The position numbers and the translations under genes were made by a program. A stretch of DNA of 64,000 bases from Spongiibacter nanhainus (GTDB lineage: Bacteria; Pseudomonadota; Gammaproteobacteria; Pseudomonadales; Spongiibacteraceae). The notes under the pieces are model-generated. The model made no database searches. It was not told the DNA's origin and saw only the letters and a program-made list of their open reading frames with translations. Below, piece by piece: positions 1 through 8,793 of this stretch. The DNA lies in contig NZ_CP066167.1 of NCBI RefSeq assembly GCF_016132545.1, positions 3,780,001 to 3,844,000 on the forward strand, in the 5' to 3' direction. Position 1 is the stretch's first letter. Each line of letters starts with the position of its first letter.

Positions 1-1
1 C

Positions 2-388
2 GCCAGCGACGGCGAGCAACTGCTGCGCACCGACAACACAACACCCGGCTGGCAACAGCTCGACCCCGGCTACCATGTGCTTGGCAACCTGCCCCAGCAC
101 CACCCCTACCCCAAGGCGGAAAAGGGGCTGCGGGACTTTGCCGCGGTGGAAGAGCATCACCACGACCACCGCGCTCTACTGGCCTTTCTCGGCGACGACA
201 CGATTACCGATCCCAACGGCGACGACCTGCAGCAAGCGATATCCTGCCGCTTTGTCCGCAGCCCGGACTACGGCACCCGCTGCAGCACTATCGTACAGCG
301 GAGCGTCGAGGGCCGTATGGAAGTGTGGGAACAAAATTACCGCAACGGCCGCGCAGAGCAGCCACCCCAGTACTTTTTGATCGACTGA
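2..388 (+). CDS. NRDE/TANGO2-family protein, C-terminal part (5' end outside window)
   Basis: The reading frame is open from base 2 and ends at a TGA at 386-388, so only the last 128 residues are present. The motif FVRSPDYGTRCST near the end matches the C-terminal signature of NRDE (TANGO2) proteins, which usually reads IRSPDYGTRSSTV and is followed by an alternating strand ending in an F/W-E-x-x-[FY] element, here VWEQNY. The upstream GYHVLGN and PYPKAEKG match the family's 'GLYGLSN...WPKV..G' stretch. NRDE proteins are cytoplasmic, with an N-terminal nucleophile-like fold; their bacterial role is not settled, although animal TANGO2 is linked to haem and lipid handling. The gene converges on ptsP with 34 bp between the stops. 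The family call is firm, the function is open. Confidence 0.8.
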   Translation, partial: ASDGEQLLRTDNTTPGWQQLDPGYHVLGNLPQHHPYPKAEKGLRDFAAVEEHHHDHRALLAFLGDDTITDPNGDDLQQAISCRFVRSPDYGTRCSTIVQRSVEGRMEVWEQNYRNGRAEQPPQYFLID

Positions 389-422
389 CAAGCCCGAGAA
401 GGGGCTCAGCCGGAGTGCGCGC

Positions 423-2690
423 TCAGCTGGTAGCGGCCGGTGGCAGCAGGCGCTCCATGCCGGCATCGGCCAGGGCGCGGCGCAGCAACACCTGCACCTC
501 GTCGGCAGTGTCTGCATTCATAGCCTGATCCAATAACGCCGGCAAATCGCTGTATTGGCTGCTGCGAATGACCGCTTTGACTCTCAGTAAGTTGTTGTCA
601 TTCATTGACAGCATGTCGTAACCCATCGCCATTAGCAGCGGCGCCGCCAAGGGATCGCCGGCCAGTTCGCCGCAGATCCCCACTGACTTGCCTTCCGCGT
701 GACCGGCATCCACCACAATTTTCAGGCAGTTGAGCACCGCCGGGTGGTAGGCGTGGTAGAGGTCGGCGACGCGGGTATTATTGCGATCTACCGCCAGCAA
801 GTACTGAGTCAGATCGTTGGACCCCACCGACAGAAAATCCACTCGCTGGGCCAACTGGCGGGCCTGATAGACCGCCGCCGGCACTTCCACCATGACCCCA
901 ATAGGCGGCCAGTGGATATCCCAACCATCTTCCACCAACTCATCGTAGGCCCGTTTGATCAGCTCCAAAGCCTCGTCGACCTCCTGCACATTGCTGATCA
1001 TCGGCAGCATAATACGCAAGTTGTCCAAGCCTTCACTGGCCTTGAACATGGCGCGAACCTGCACCAAAAATATTTCCGGATGGTCCAGGGTCACCCTAAT
1101 GCCACGCCAGCCCAGAAAAGGGTTTTCCTCTTCGATGGGGAAATAGGGCAAGGCCTTGTCGCCGCCCACATCCAGGGTCCGCATGGTCACCGGCAGCGGC
1201 GCGAAGGCCAGCAGCTGCTCGCGATAGACCATGCGCTGCTCTTCCTCACTGGGAAAGCGCTCCCGCAGCAAAAAGGGCACCTCGGTGCGGTACAAGCCCA
1301 CCCCTTCGGCGCCGCGATCCAGTGAGCGCGCCACATCCGCCATCAGACCGGTGTTAACCCACAGCGGCATGCGGTGGCCATCCAGGGTTTCGCTGGCCAA
1401 GTCCCGCAACGCTTCCAGCCCCTGGGTAAGCGCCTGGTCCTCCTCGGACAGCAGTTTAAAGTGTTCATAGACTTCCGGGGTGGGGTTGTAGTGCACCGCC
1501 CCGCTGTAACCATCGACAATCAAGTCGGCGTGCTCTATCTGGGTGTAGGGCAGGTCACTGGCCCCCATCACCGTGGGTATCGACATCGCCCGGGCCAATA
1601 TCGCCACATGGGAGTTGCTTGAGCCCCGCACCGAGACCATCCCCGCCAGTTTTTCCCGGGGCACTTCACCCAACATCGACGCGGTGAGTTCCTCTCCCAC
1701 CAACACGGTATTGTCCGGGTAGACAGTGGGCTCGGAGTGGCTGGCCTGAAGGTAACTCAATACCCGCCTGCCCAAATCTTTGATGTCGGTGGCGCGGTCC
1801 TTGAAATAGTCATCCTCCATGGTTTCGAAGGTATGAATATGGCTGCTGACAACCTGGCTGAGGGCACCCTGGGCCCACTCGCCGGCGCGGATTTTTTCCT
1901 CCACCTCCGACAGCCACACGCCGTCATCAAGGATGCGCAGATAGACATCGAATAGCGCCAACTCCTCGGGGGACAGCTGGTCCACCAGCTTGTCACTGAG
2001 GCTGCGAATATCGTTGCGAACCGACTCCAGCGCCGAGCTGAAGGCCGCCAACTCGCCTTCGGTGTCGTCACTGTGGCGGCGGGGCACGGAGCTTAGCTCC
2101 GTGGCTGGCACCATCACCACCGCCCGACCAATGCCCACCCCCGGTGCACCGGCGATCCCTTTGAAGGTGGCTGAGGCCACCACCGAATCCTGGGCCGGGG
2201 CAATCGACCCCGTGGCCCGGGCGTGGGCAATCACGCCAGCCAACTGCGCCGACATGGTAACCAGGAAGGCCTCTTCTTCTTCATCGAAGCGGCGGCTGTC
2301 TTTCTGTTGCACAACCAACACACCCAGCACATTGCGCTGATGAATGATGGGGGCGCCCAAAAAGGAGTGGTAGGCGTCTTCACCGATGCCCGGCAGATAG
2401 AAAAAGTTAGGGTGCTTTTCAGCGTGCTCGAGGTTTAGGGGCTCTTCCCGCCGGGCTACCTGCCCTACCAGCCCCTCATCGACACCGAGGCTAACCTTGC
2501 CGATCAAATCGGGGTTCAGACCTTGGTTGGCCATAAAAATAAGTCGCCCAGTGTCGGGATCCCGGAGGTAAACCGTACACACCTCGGTCCCCATCACCTC
2601 GGCAACACGGGAGACGATAATATCCAGCGCGGCCTGCAGTGTGGGCGCGGCGTTGACTGCCTGAACAATGCCCCGCAGTGCTGACAACAT
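423..2690 (-). CDS. ptsP: Phosphoenolpyruvate-protein phosphotransferase PtsP (enzyme I-Ntr)
   Basis: First enzyme of the nitrogen phosphotransferase system: it autophosphorylates on histidine from PEP and passes phosphate to NPr and EIIA-Ntr, with regulatory outputs rather than sugar transport. Domains in order: GAF sensor (about 10-155), EI N-terminal domain (about 172-300), the mobile phosphohistidine domain with SNSHVAILAR placing the active His near residue 361, and the PEP-binding barrel (about 430-720) with the VGICGELAGDP active-cysteine motif. At 755 residues it has the usual PtsP length. The ATG overlaps the rppH stop as TGATG, so I start there rather than at the TTG one codon earlier. 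Tight coupling to rppH is the common arrangement in gammaproteobacteria. GAF domains in PtsP bind glutamine in some species, which fits the nitrogen theme of this window. Confidence 0.96.
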   Translation of the reverse strand: MLSALRGIVQAVNAAPTLQAALDIIVSRVAEVMGTEVCTVYLRDPDTGRLIFMANQGLNPDLIGKVSLGVDEGLVGQVARREEPLNLEHAEKHPNFFYLPGIGEDAYHSFLGAPIIHQRNVLGVLVVQQKDSRRFDEEEEAFLVTMSAQLAGVIAHARATGSIAPAQDSVVASATFKGIAGAPGVGIGRAVVMVPATELSSVPRRHSDDTEGELAAFSSALESVRNDIRSLSDKLVDQLSPEELALFDVYLRILDDGVWLSEVEEKIRAGEWAQGALSQVVSSHIHTFETMEDDYFKDRATDIKDLGRRVLSYLQASHSEPTVYPDNTVLVGEELTASMLGEVPREKLAGMVSVRGSSNSHVAILARAMSIPTVMGASDLPYTQIEHADLIVDGYSGAVHYNPTPEVYEHFKLLSEEDQALTQGLEALRDLASETLDGHRMPLWVNTGLMADVARSLDRGAEGVGLYRTEVPFLLRERFPSEEEQRMVYREQLLAFAPLPVTMRTLDVGGDKALPYFPIEEENPFLGWRGIRVTLDHPEIFLVQVRAMFKASEGLDNLRIMLPMISNVQEVDEALELIKRAYDELVEDGWDIHWPPIGVMVEVPAAVYQARQLAQRVDFLSVGSNDLTQYLLAVDRNNTRVADLYHAYHPAVLNCLKIVVDAGHAEGKSVGICGELAGDPLAAPLLMAMGYDMLSMNDNNLLRVKAVIRSSQYSDLPALLDQAMNADTADEVQVLLRRALADAGMERLLPPAATS

Positions 2691-3214
2691 CAACCCGGCA
2701 CTCCCAAGCTGAGAGAGGCACCCTCGCCGACGTCCCGCACCAGGCGCGCGTGTCGGGGCGACAGCTCCTTGAGTGCCCGGCGGTAAACCTCACGCTTAAA
2801 TGACACCACCTGGCCCAGCGGGTACCAGTAACTCACCCATTGCCAGTGGTCGAATTCCGGCTTGTGGCCGCAGTTAAACTGAACCCGATCGTCGCTACTG
2901 AGCATGCGCAGCAAAAACCACTTTTGCTTTTGGCCGATACACAGCGGCTTGTTGCCCTTGCGAATCAGGCGCTGGGGCAGGCGGTAGCGCAGCCAACCCC
3001 GAGTACAGGCGAGCACATCCACATCGCCTTCCCGCAGCCCGACCTCTTCATAGAGCTCACGATAGAGGGCCTGCTCCGGTGTCTCGCCGTCGTTAATACC
3101 GCCCTGGGGGAACTGCCAGGCGTTTTGATTGACACGGCGGGCCCATAGCACCTGGCCGACTTCATTGGCTAGCACGATGCCTACATTGGGCCTAAAACCA
3201 TCCGAATCAATCAC
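2690..3214 (-). CDS. rppH: RNA pyrophosphohydrolase RppH (Nudix)
   Basis: Removes pyrophosphate from the 5' triphosphate end of mRNAs, which starts RNase E-dependent decay. The Nudix box runs from about residue 38 to 60 ([13 protein letters not shown] then [10 protein letters not shown]) and matches GX5EX7REUXEEXGU. The N-terminal [12 protein letters not shown] and the downstream [10 protein letters not shown] and GQKQKWFLL are RppH signatures. I chose the GTG at 3214, giving 174 residues, because family members start with an MIDxDGFRPN-like sequence and the purine stretch AAGGGAATGG lies just upstream. A longer ATG-initiated reading exists, but its 19 extra residues look unlike the family. 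It forms an operon with ptsP, whose ATG overlaps its stop codon. Confidence 0.95.
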   Translation of the reverse strand: MIDSDGFRPNVGIVLANEVGQVLWARRVNQNAWQFPQGGINDGETPEQALYRELYEEVGLREGDVDVLACTRGWLRYRLPQRLIRKGNKPLCIGQKQKWFLLRMLSSDDRVQFNCGHKPEFDHWQWVSYWYPLGQVVSFKREVYRRALKELSPRHARLVRDVGEGASLSLGVPG

Positions 3215-3395
3215 TTGTCCACCATTCCCTTTATTTCTTCTAGTTCCGGTATTGTTCCATAAATTCGCCACCCTGAGAATTCAGCGATCTACCCTCTATT
3301 GTCAATGCCTAAAAGCAAAGCAGGTGCATTGCCCGAACGGCCTCGCTATCATGCCCGCTCGTTTATCACCCATCACTCATTACTGGGGACACGCT

Positions 3396-4052
3396 GTGAC
3401 GCTGGCCATATTCGACTTGGATAATACACTGCTGGGGGGCGACAGCGACTACGCCTGGGGCGAATTTGCCGTAAAAAAGGGCCTGGTCAGCGCCGATGAG
3501 TACCGAGCGCAGAATGACGAGTTTTATCGTCAATATCAGCAGGGAGGCCTGGATATCGACGCCTACCTGCGCTTTGCCCTGGCGCCGCTGGCCGGACGCC
3601 GTCCGGAGCAATTGGCGGCTCTGCACCGGGAATTTATGGCCGACTATATTGCACCTCTGCGGCTCCCCAAAGCCGAGGCACTGATTGAGCAGCATCGCGC
3701 CGCCGGGGACACCCTGCTGATTATCACCGCCACCAATCGCTTTATTACCGGGCCCATCGCCGACTCTCTAGGCATCGACAACCTTTTGGCCAGTGACGCC
3801 GAGATGGTCGACGGCCACTACACCGGCGTCCCCAGTGGCACCCCCTGTTTTCAGGAAGGAAAAATCGAGCGTCTCAAAGTGTGGTTGCAGGAAAGCGGCG
3901 AGACTCTGCCGGGCGCCTACTTTTACAGCGACTCCCACAACGACTTGCCCTTACTGAAATGGGTGGATAAGCCCGTCGCCGTGGACCCCGACGACACCTT
4001 GCGCCACCATGCGGAGCAGGCGGGGTGGCCCATTCTCAGTCTGCGGGATTGA
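3396..4052 (+). CDS. HAD-superfamily IB phosphatase (SerB/CicA-like)
   Basis: A 218-residue cytoplasmic phosphatase-like protein. HAD motif I is FDLDNTL at about residue 5, motif II is the TATN after the strand LLII, a Lys lies near the GKIERL segment, and motif IV is YSDSHNDLPLL with the paired acids. This set is typical of the HAD-IB subfamily, which includes phosphoserine phosphatase and CicA-like proteins; a phosphoserine or phosphosugar substrate is possible but cannot be read from sequence. I start at the GTG preceded by GGGGA (7 bases), because HAD-IB proteins usually begin a few residues before motif I; an in-frame ATG at 3351 would add 15 residues. The gene is divergent from rppH, as in Pseudomonas, and converges on gcvH. 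Confidence 0.85.
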   Translation: MTLAIFDLDNTLLGGDSDYAWGEFAVKKGLVSADEYRAQNDEFYRQYQQGGLDIDAYLRFALAPLAGRRPEQLAALHREFMADYIAPLRLPKAEALIEQHRAAGDTLLIITATNRFITGPIADSLGIDNLLASDAEMVDGHYTGVPSGTPCFQEGKIERLKVWLQESGETLPGAYFYSDSHNDLPLLKWVDKPVAVDPDDTLRHHAEQAGWPILSLRD

Positions 4053-4091
4053 TGTTGTTTAGACATCCCACAGAGTAAACACGGCCTTATG

Positions 4092-4145
4092 TACGCCCTA
4101 CAAATACCGCACCGTAGGGTGTACATCGCTTTTCATGTACACCGC
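4092..4145. repeat. Dispersed GTAGGGYGGACA-type hairpin repeat, cluster 1
   Basis: An imperfect pair of palindromic units between the convergent HAD phosphatase and gcvH genes. The right unit has arms GGTGTACAT (4119-4127) and ATGTACACC (4135-4143), preceded by CCGTA. The same architecture recurs in four other gaps of this window. The rest of 4053-4235 holds no gene that I can support. Confidence 0.7.
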
Positions 4146-4235
4146 GCCCATCCCGAATTCAGCGCCGATGCAACATAAAGGTCATGCGCACCCCCAAATT
4201 TGACCTGCGGTACCAGCTCGCCACCCCAGCTATCG

Positions 4236-4622
4236 TTAACCACCGCACTCGGCGTCGTAGTCTTCCGCGCTGAGCAGCTTGTCCAGCTCACTGGTATCAG
4301 TTGGCCGCACCTGGAAAAACCAACCGTCACTATAGGGGTACTCGTTAACGGTTTCCGGGCTCTCATCCAGAGCCTCGTTAACAGCAATGATCTCGCCGGA
4401 CACGGGCGAATAGATATCGGAGGCGGCTTTAACAGATTCCACCACAGCCACTTCCTCGCCGACGGCCACTTCGGTGCCCACTTCCGGCAGCTCAACAAAG
4501 ACCACGTCGCCCAACTCACCCTGGGCGTGGTCGGTAATCCCCACGGTCACGGTGCCGTCTTCCTCCAGCCGGGCCCATTCGTGGCTGCTGGCGTATTTCA
4601 GTTCGCTGGGGGTATTGCTCAT
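4236..4622 (-). CDS. gcvH: Glycine cleavage system H protein
   Basis: Lipoyl carrier of the glycine cleavage complex, shuttling the aminomethyl group between the P, T and L proteins. The protein has 128 residues, the normal length. The lipoylated lysine is K65 in [17 protein letters not shown], exactly where it lies in E. coli GcvH, and KYASSHEW at the N-terminus and YSDGWFF near the end are family signatures. I start at the ATG for [10 protein letters not shown]; an upstream in-frame extension of 57 codons overlaps the permease gene and has no homology. gcvT and gcvP are not adjacent, so the H protein is encoded alone here. No clear riboswitch was seen in the 83 bp ahead of it. Confidence 0.97.
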   Translation of the reverse strand: MSNTPSELKYASSHEWARLEEDGTVTVGITDHAQGELGDVVFVELPEVGTEVAVGEEVAVVESVKAASDIYSPVSGEIIAVNEALDESPETVNEYPYSDGWFFQVRPTDTSELDKLLSAEDYDAECGG

Positions 4623-4705
4623 GGCGCCGTCCTCAAAGAATCGATAATAAGGTGAGTAAACTGCCGGCATTTTACCCCGGGATGGGGCGATACCGAAACC
4701 GCCAG

Positions 4706-6361
4706 TTAACGGGCGCTGCGCCGAATGGCCACCACCACCGGTACCAGGCCCACCAACACCAGAGTCACCGAGGGCAGCGCCGCCAGTTGCCACTGGCCCT
4801 CAGCCGTCATCTCAAAGATACGCACTGCCAGGGTGTCCCAACCAAAGGGGCGCAGCAGTAAAGTGGCGGGCATTTCCTTCATCACGTCGACAAAAACCAA
4901 CACCATGGCGGTCAGCAGCCCGGGCCGCAGCATGGGCAGGTAAATCCGCCACAACCTCTCGGCTGGCCGCGCGCCCAAAGAGGTCGCCGCCTCTGGCAGA
5001 CTGGGTCGTATCCGTTCCAGCGCTGACTCAAGCGGTCCACCGGCTACCGCCAGAAAACGAATCCAGTAGGCCGCCAGCAGGGTGGCGATGGAGCCCACCA
5101 ACAGCGGCTTGGGCTCCAAACCCAGCCAGCCCTGCAGTGGAATCAACAGCTGTCGGTCCAAAAAGGTGAAAGACAACATGATCCCCACCGCCAGTACCGA
5201 GCCCGGTAGGGCGTAGCCCAACTGCGCCAGAGCAAATACGCCCCGACCGCGGCGGGCGAGCCGACGGCAAAACGCCAGCACCAGCGCCACTGCGGTGGTC
5301 AGCAGCGCCCCCAGGCCAGCCAGGGTCAAGGAGTGTTCCACCAGCCCAAAGAAACGCTCAGAGAGCTGTGCGGCGCCCTCGCCCCAGGCCCATAACAGCA
5401 ATTGCAGCACCGGTAACAAGAAGGCCAGGGCCAGTACCACGGCACAGTAGGCCGACACCGCCCAGGCTCGCTTAGTCCCCAAATCCAGGCGTTGGCGGTG
5501 TTGAAGTCGCTGACCTTGAACGAACTGGCGACCGCCCCGGGAGCGGCGCTCCGCCACCAGGGTCAGAGCAACAATAAGGAGCAACAGCGACGCTAACTGA
5601 GCGGCGGCCTGCAAATTAAAAAAACCAAACCAGGATTTATAGATAGCGGTAGTAAAAGTATCAAAGTTAAAGATGGCTACCGCGCCAAAGTCCGCCAGAG
5701 TCTCCATCAAAGCCAGACTGACCCCGGCAACAATGGCGGGCCGGGCCATGGGCAGGGCCACCCGAAAGAAAGTTTGGCGATGGCTGCAGCCAAGCGCCCG
5801 GGCCACTTCCAGAGTTTCGCTACTCTGGGACAGAAAGGCACTGCGCGCCAGCATATAAACGTAGGGATAGAGCACCAGCGAAAACACCAGCACGACACTG
5901 ATATCGCCTCTTACATCGACACTGCCCCAGGCCGTGCCAAAGGCACTGCGCAGCGCACTTTGCAGTGGGCCGCCGAAGTCAAACACCCCCAGTAACACAA
6001 AGGCCATCACATAGGCCGGCACCGCCAGCGGTAGCATCAGCAGCCATTCAAAGGCTGCCCGGCCGGGAAAGCGGTACATCACCACACACCATGCCAGACT
6101 GACCCCCAACAGGGTCACCGACATCCCCACCCCCACCACCAGCACGGCGGTGTTGCGCAGCAGCCGGGGCAGCTGGGTGGCGGCCAGGTGGCGCCAAATC
6201 TCGGTCTCCGGCGACAACCAGCTCAGCACCACCACAGCGACCGGCACCAGCACACCAAATACCGCCAGGCCGCCCAGAGCGAACAGCCCGGCCCGGCGAT
6301 CCAGGCCAGCACGAGCGCCCCAGCGTGGCGCCGGGTGGGCGAGCACAGCGGAGTCCGTCAC
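4706..6361 (-). CDS. Ferric iron ABC transporter, permease subunit (FbpB/SfuB type)
   Basis: An inner-membrane permease of 551 residues built from two fused binding-protein-dependent transport domains, each with about six hydrophobic helices and an EAA loop: [24 protein letters not shown] in the first half and [24 protein letters not shown] in the second. The double-domain layout and length match FbpB, SfuB and HitB. It starts at GTG, since no ATG precedes the first helix; the stop of the binding-protein gene lies 5 bp upstream, so the two are translationally close. The ATPase (FbpC) normally completing this system is not in the window, so it must be encoded elsewhere. Expression should follow the Fur box ahead of the binding-protein gene. 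Confidence 0.9.
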   Translation of the reverse strand: MTDSAVLAHPAPRWGARAGLDRRAGLFALGGLAVFGVLVPVAVVVLSWLSPETEIWRHLAATQLPRLLRNTAVLVVGVGMSVTLLGVSLAWCVVMYRFPGRAAFEWLLMLPLAVPAYVMAFVLLGVFDFGGPLQSALRSAFGTAWGSVDVRGDISVVLVFSLVLYPYVYMLARSAFLSQSSETLEVARALGCSHRQTFFRVALPMARPAIVAGVSLALMETLADFGAVAIFNFDTFTTAIYKSWFGFFNLQAAAQLASLLLLIVALTLVAERRSRGGRQFVQGQRLQHRQRLDLGTKRAWAVSAYCAVVLALAFLLPVLQLLLWAWGEGAAQLSERFFGLVEHSLTLAGLGALLTTAVALVLAFCRRLARRGRGVFALAQLGYALPGSVLAVGIMLSFTFLDRQLLIPLQGWLGLEPKPLLVGSIATLLAAYWIRFLAVAGGPLESALERIRPSLPEAATSLGARPAERLWRIYLPMLRPGLLTAMVLVFVDVMKEMPATLLLRPFGWDTLAVRIFEMTAEGQWQLAALPSVTLVLVGLVPVVVAIRRSAR

Positions 6362-6366
6362 GGAGT

Positions 6367-7428
6367 TTATCGGTATCCCGCCCGGTCCATCAGACGAATG
6401 GCATCAGCCTGCAGGCGACCGGCCTCACTGACCGGCACCGAATCTGCTTTGAAGTCGCCCCAAGATGCAATCAGCGATGAGGGTTTTGAGGCGGGATTGA
6501 CCGGAAATTCCTGATTCAGTTCGGCCACGTCGTACTGGGCCTCGGGGCCAGACAACCACTCCAGCAGCGCTTTGACCTCAGCCTGATTATCGCTGGCAGC
6601 GGTTGCACCCGCACCGGAGATATTGACATGCACACCGCGATTCAATGGTGCCTCGCCACTCTGGTTAGCCCAGAACAGGTTGACCGGCAGGCCGGGGTTT
6701 TCGACTTTTTTACGGGCCAGATAGTAGGTGTTCACCAAGCCGACATCGCACTGGCCCGCCTCAATGGCCTCGATCACCTTGTTATCACTGGCAAAGGGCG
6801 GTACCGCCAGGTTTTTCACCCAGCCCTTAACGATCTCTTCGGTCTTGGCCTCACCGTGGGCCACAATCATGGTGGCCACCAGGGACTGGTTGTAGACTTT
6901 TTTGGAGGTGCGCAGACACAGGCGGCCGCTCCACTTGTCATCCGCCAGCGCCTCATAGCTGGACAGCTCGCTGGGGTCGACCCGCTCACTGGCGTAAACG
7001 ATGCTGCGGGCCCGAATCGACAAGCCAAACCAGCGCCCCTCCTCATCCCGCAAGTGGGCGGGAATATTGTTGTTCAGTACCTCAGATTGCAGCGGCGCCA
7101 ACACCCCCATCTGAGCAGCCTGCCACAAGTTGCCCGCGTCCACGGTGATCAGCACATCGGCCGGGGAGTTTTCCCCTTCGGCTTTTAAACGCGCCAGCAA
7201 AGGCCCAGCGGAATCGGTGACATAGCGGAACTGCACACCGGTCTGCGCCGTGTAGTGGTCAAAAATAGGCTTGATCAACTGTTCGATCCGGGAGCTGTAC
7301 ACTACCAGTTCGGTGGTTTCGACGGGCTCAGCGGCGGCACTCTCCTCCGCCTCGCCGCTTGGCTTCCCACAGGCAACCAGTGCTAAAGCGGAAAACAAAA
7401 TCAATAGATAGCGATGCAGACCTCGCAT
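6367..7428 (-). CDS. Iron(III) ABC transporter substrate-binding lipoprotein (FbpA/FutA type)
   Basis: A periplasmic binding protein of 353 residues. The N-terminus [20 protein letters not shown] is a lipoprotein signal with lipobox LVAC, so it is probably anchored in a membrane through Cys20. The body starts [16 protein letters not shown], like the ferric-binding FbpA/FutA family, with later [16 protein letters not shown] and the tyrosine-rich NTYYLARKK, consistent with tyrosine ligands for Fe3+. I use the ATG at 7428 because it begins the signal peptide; the longer reading starts inside the promoter. A perfect Fur box lies 34 bp upstream. The gene precedes the permease in one unit. Confidence 0.9.
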   Translation of the reverse strand: MRGLHRYLLILFSALALVACGKPSGEAEESAAAEPVETTELVVYSSRIEQLIKPIFDHYTAQTGVQFRYVTDSAGPLLARLKAEGENSPADVLITVDAGNLWQAAQMGVLAPLQSEVLNNNIPAHLRDEEGRWFGLSIRARSIVYASERVDPSELSSYEALADDKWSGRLCLRTSKKVYNQSLVATMIVAHGEAKTEEIVKGWVKNLAVPPFASDNKVIEAIEAGQCDVGLVNTYYLARKKVENPGLPVNLFWANQSGEAPLNRGVHVNISGAGATAASDNQAEVKALLEWLSGPEAQYDVAELNQEFPVNPASKPSSLIASWGDFKADSVPVSEAGRLQADAIRLMDRAGYR

Positions 7429-7461
7429 GACGAATCGGTACTCCCAAGGCCAAAAGAACAA

Positions 7462-7476
7462 TGATAATAATTATCA
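7462..7476. promoter_or_regulatory. Fur box (perfect 7-1-7 inverted repeat)
   Basis: TGATAATAATTATCA is an exact match to the minimal 7-1-7 Fur operator, TGATAAT-N-ATTATCA. It lies 34 bp upstream of the binding-protein ATG, where it would cover the promoter, so iron-replete Fur should repress the transporter. Confidence 0.88.
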
Positions 7477-7554
7477 ATTATAGAGCAAGCGCGAGAATAG
7501 AAACAAGCGTTAGAACAGCGGCGGAACCTGACCACCCAGCTTTACGACTCGACC

Positions 7555-8781
7555 TCAAACACCGGCCTCGATACCCATGGCCCGGCTGACAATCCGCCGT
7601 TTTAGGGGCGCTGCCCCATCCAGCCAGGACATACCAATATTGCGGATCAAGCGCAGCGGCGGCAGCGAGCTGCCAAACAAATTCTGAAAGCCCTCCATTG
7701 CCGCCATCATCGCCAGGTTATCGCCTTTGCGGCGGCGCTGATAGCGGGCCAACACACCGCGATCGCCAGCCGACAACTGTCGCTCGCGACCTCGCAACAG
7801 CTCTTCGGCCAGGGCCTGGGCATCGGCAAAGCCCAGGTTGATTCCCTGGCCAGCCAGGGGGTGAATACTGTGGGCCGCATCGCCGATCAGCACCACCGAA
7901 CCCCGGAAATAATCCACTGCGTGGCGCTGGCGCAGCGGGAAGCTAAAACGCTTGCCAGTGGCCACCACCTCGCCCAATCGGTGCTCAAAATGGCGGCCCA
8001 AGGATGTGCAAAACTCATCGTCAGGTTGCGCCATCAACGATTCCGCCAGCGCCGGCGTAGCCGACCAGACAATGGAGCTAAAGGTGCCGCTACCCTCGGC
8101 GTCCGCCAACGGCAAAAAGGCCAGTGGGCCCTCCGGCAAAAACCGCTGCCAAGCGGTATCGCGATGGGATTGAGAGGTCTCCACCGTGGTGGCTATGGCC
8201 CAGTGTTTGTAATCCCACTCCCGGGTGTGAAAACCGGCCCATTGCCGCACCCGGGAGTTGGCGCCATCGGCGGCCACCACCAGTGCGGCCCGCAGGCGGC
8301 GACCATCCGCTAGTTGCAGCACGGCGCTATCACCGCAATTCTCCAGTGACTCGGCCTGCACACCGAAAATACACTGCACACCGCCTCGCTGCCGCAGGCG
8401 GTGCAACAGACTGGTGGTAATGATGCGGTTTTCGACAATGTGGCCCAGGCAAGGCCGGCCCACGTCCGCCGCATCAAAATGAATCTCTCCGGTGCCCTCG
8501 GCATCCCACACTGACATCTCCCGGTAGGCACAAGCACGCTGGGCGACAATATCCCGCCACACTCCGAGGCTGTCTAAAAAGCGCCGGGAGGCCTCGGTCA
8601 GCGCGCTAACTCTGGGGTCGTAATCGGCAACGCTTTCACCCAGCGGCGGCAATTGCTCAGGAAAGGGCTGGGCCTCCACCACCGCGACCCGCAGGGAGCT
8701 GTCCGCCAGGGCCAGGGCCAGGGCGCCGCCGGCCAGACCACCACCCACAATCAGCACATCGCAGACTTGTTCTTCGGCCAT
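7555..8781 (-). CDS. ubiI: FAD-dependent ubiquinone C5-hydroxylase-like protein (UbiI/VisC)
   Basis: An aerobic ring hydroxylase of ubiquinone synthesis, FAD-dependent, in the UbiH/COQ6 family. It shows the N-terminal dinucleotide fold VLIVGGGLAGGALAL, the DYDPRVSAL segment with the conserved DxR, and the C-terminal FAD motif GDAAHSIHPLAGQGINLG. The stretch YREMSVWDAEGTGEIHFDA and GHIVENRII resemble VisC/UbiI more than UbiH. I start at the second ATG (8781), six bases after AGG; the first ATG would add two residues. The order pepP-ubiH-ubiI matches E. coli pepP-ubiH-visC. UbiF-type activity cannot be excluded from sequence alone. Confidence 0.9.
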   Translation of the reverse strand: MAEEQVCDVLIVGGGLAGGALALALADSSLRVAVVEAQPFPEQLPPLGESVADYDPRVSALTEASRRFLDSLGVWRDIVAQRACAYREMSVWDAEGTGEIHFDAADVGRPCLGHIVENRIITTSLLHRLRQRGGVQCIFGVQAESLENCGDSAVLQLADGRRLRAALVVAADGANSRVRQWAGFHTREWDYKHWAIATTVETSQSHRDTAWQRFLPEGPLAFLPLADAEGSGTFSSIVWSATPALAESLMAQPDDEFCTSLGRHFEHRLGEVVATGKRFSFPLRQRHAVDYFRGSVVLIGDAAHSIHPLAGQGINLGFADAQALAEELLRGRERQLSAGDRGVLARYQRRRKGDNLAMMAAMEGFQNLFGSSLPPLRLIRNIGMSWLDGAAPLKRRIVSRAMGIEAGV

Positions 8782-8793
8782 TTGCATCCTGTT

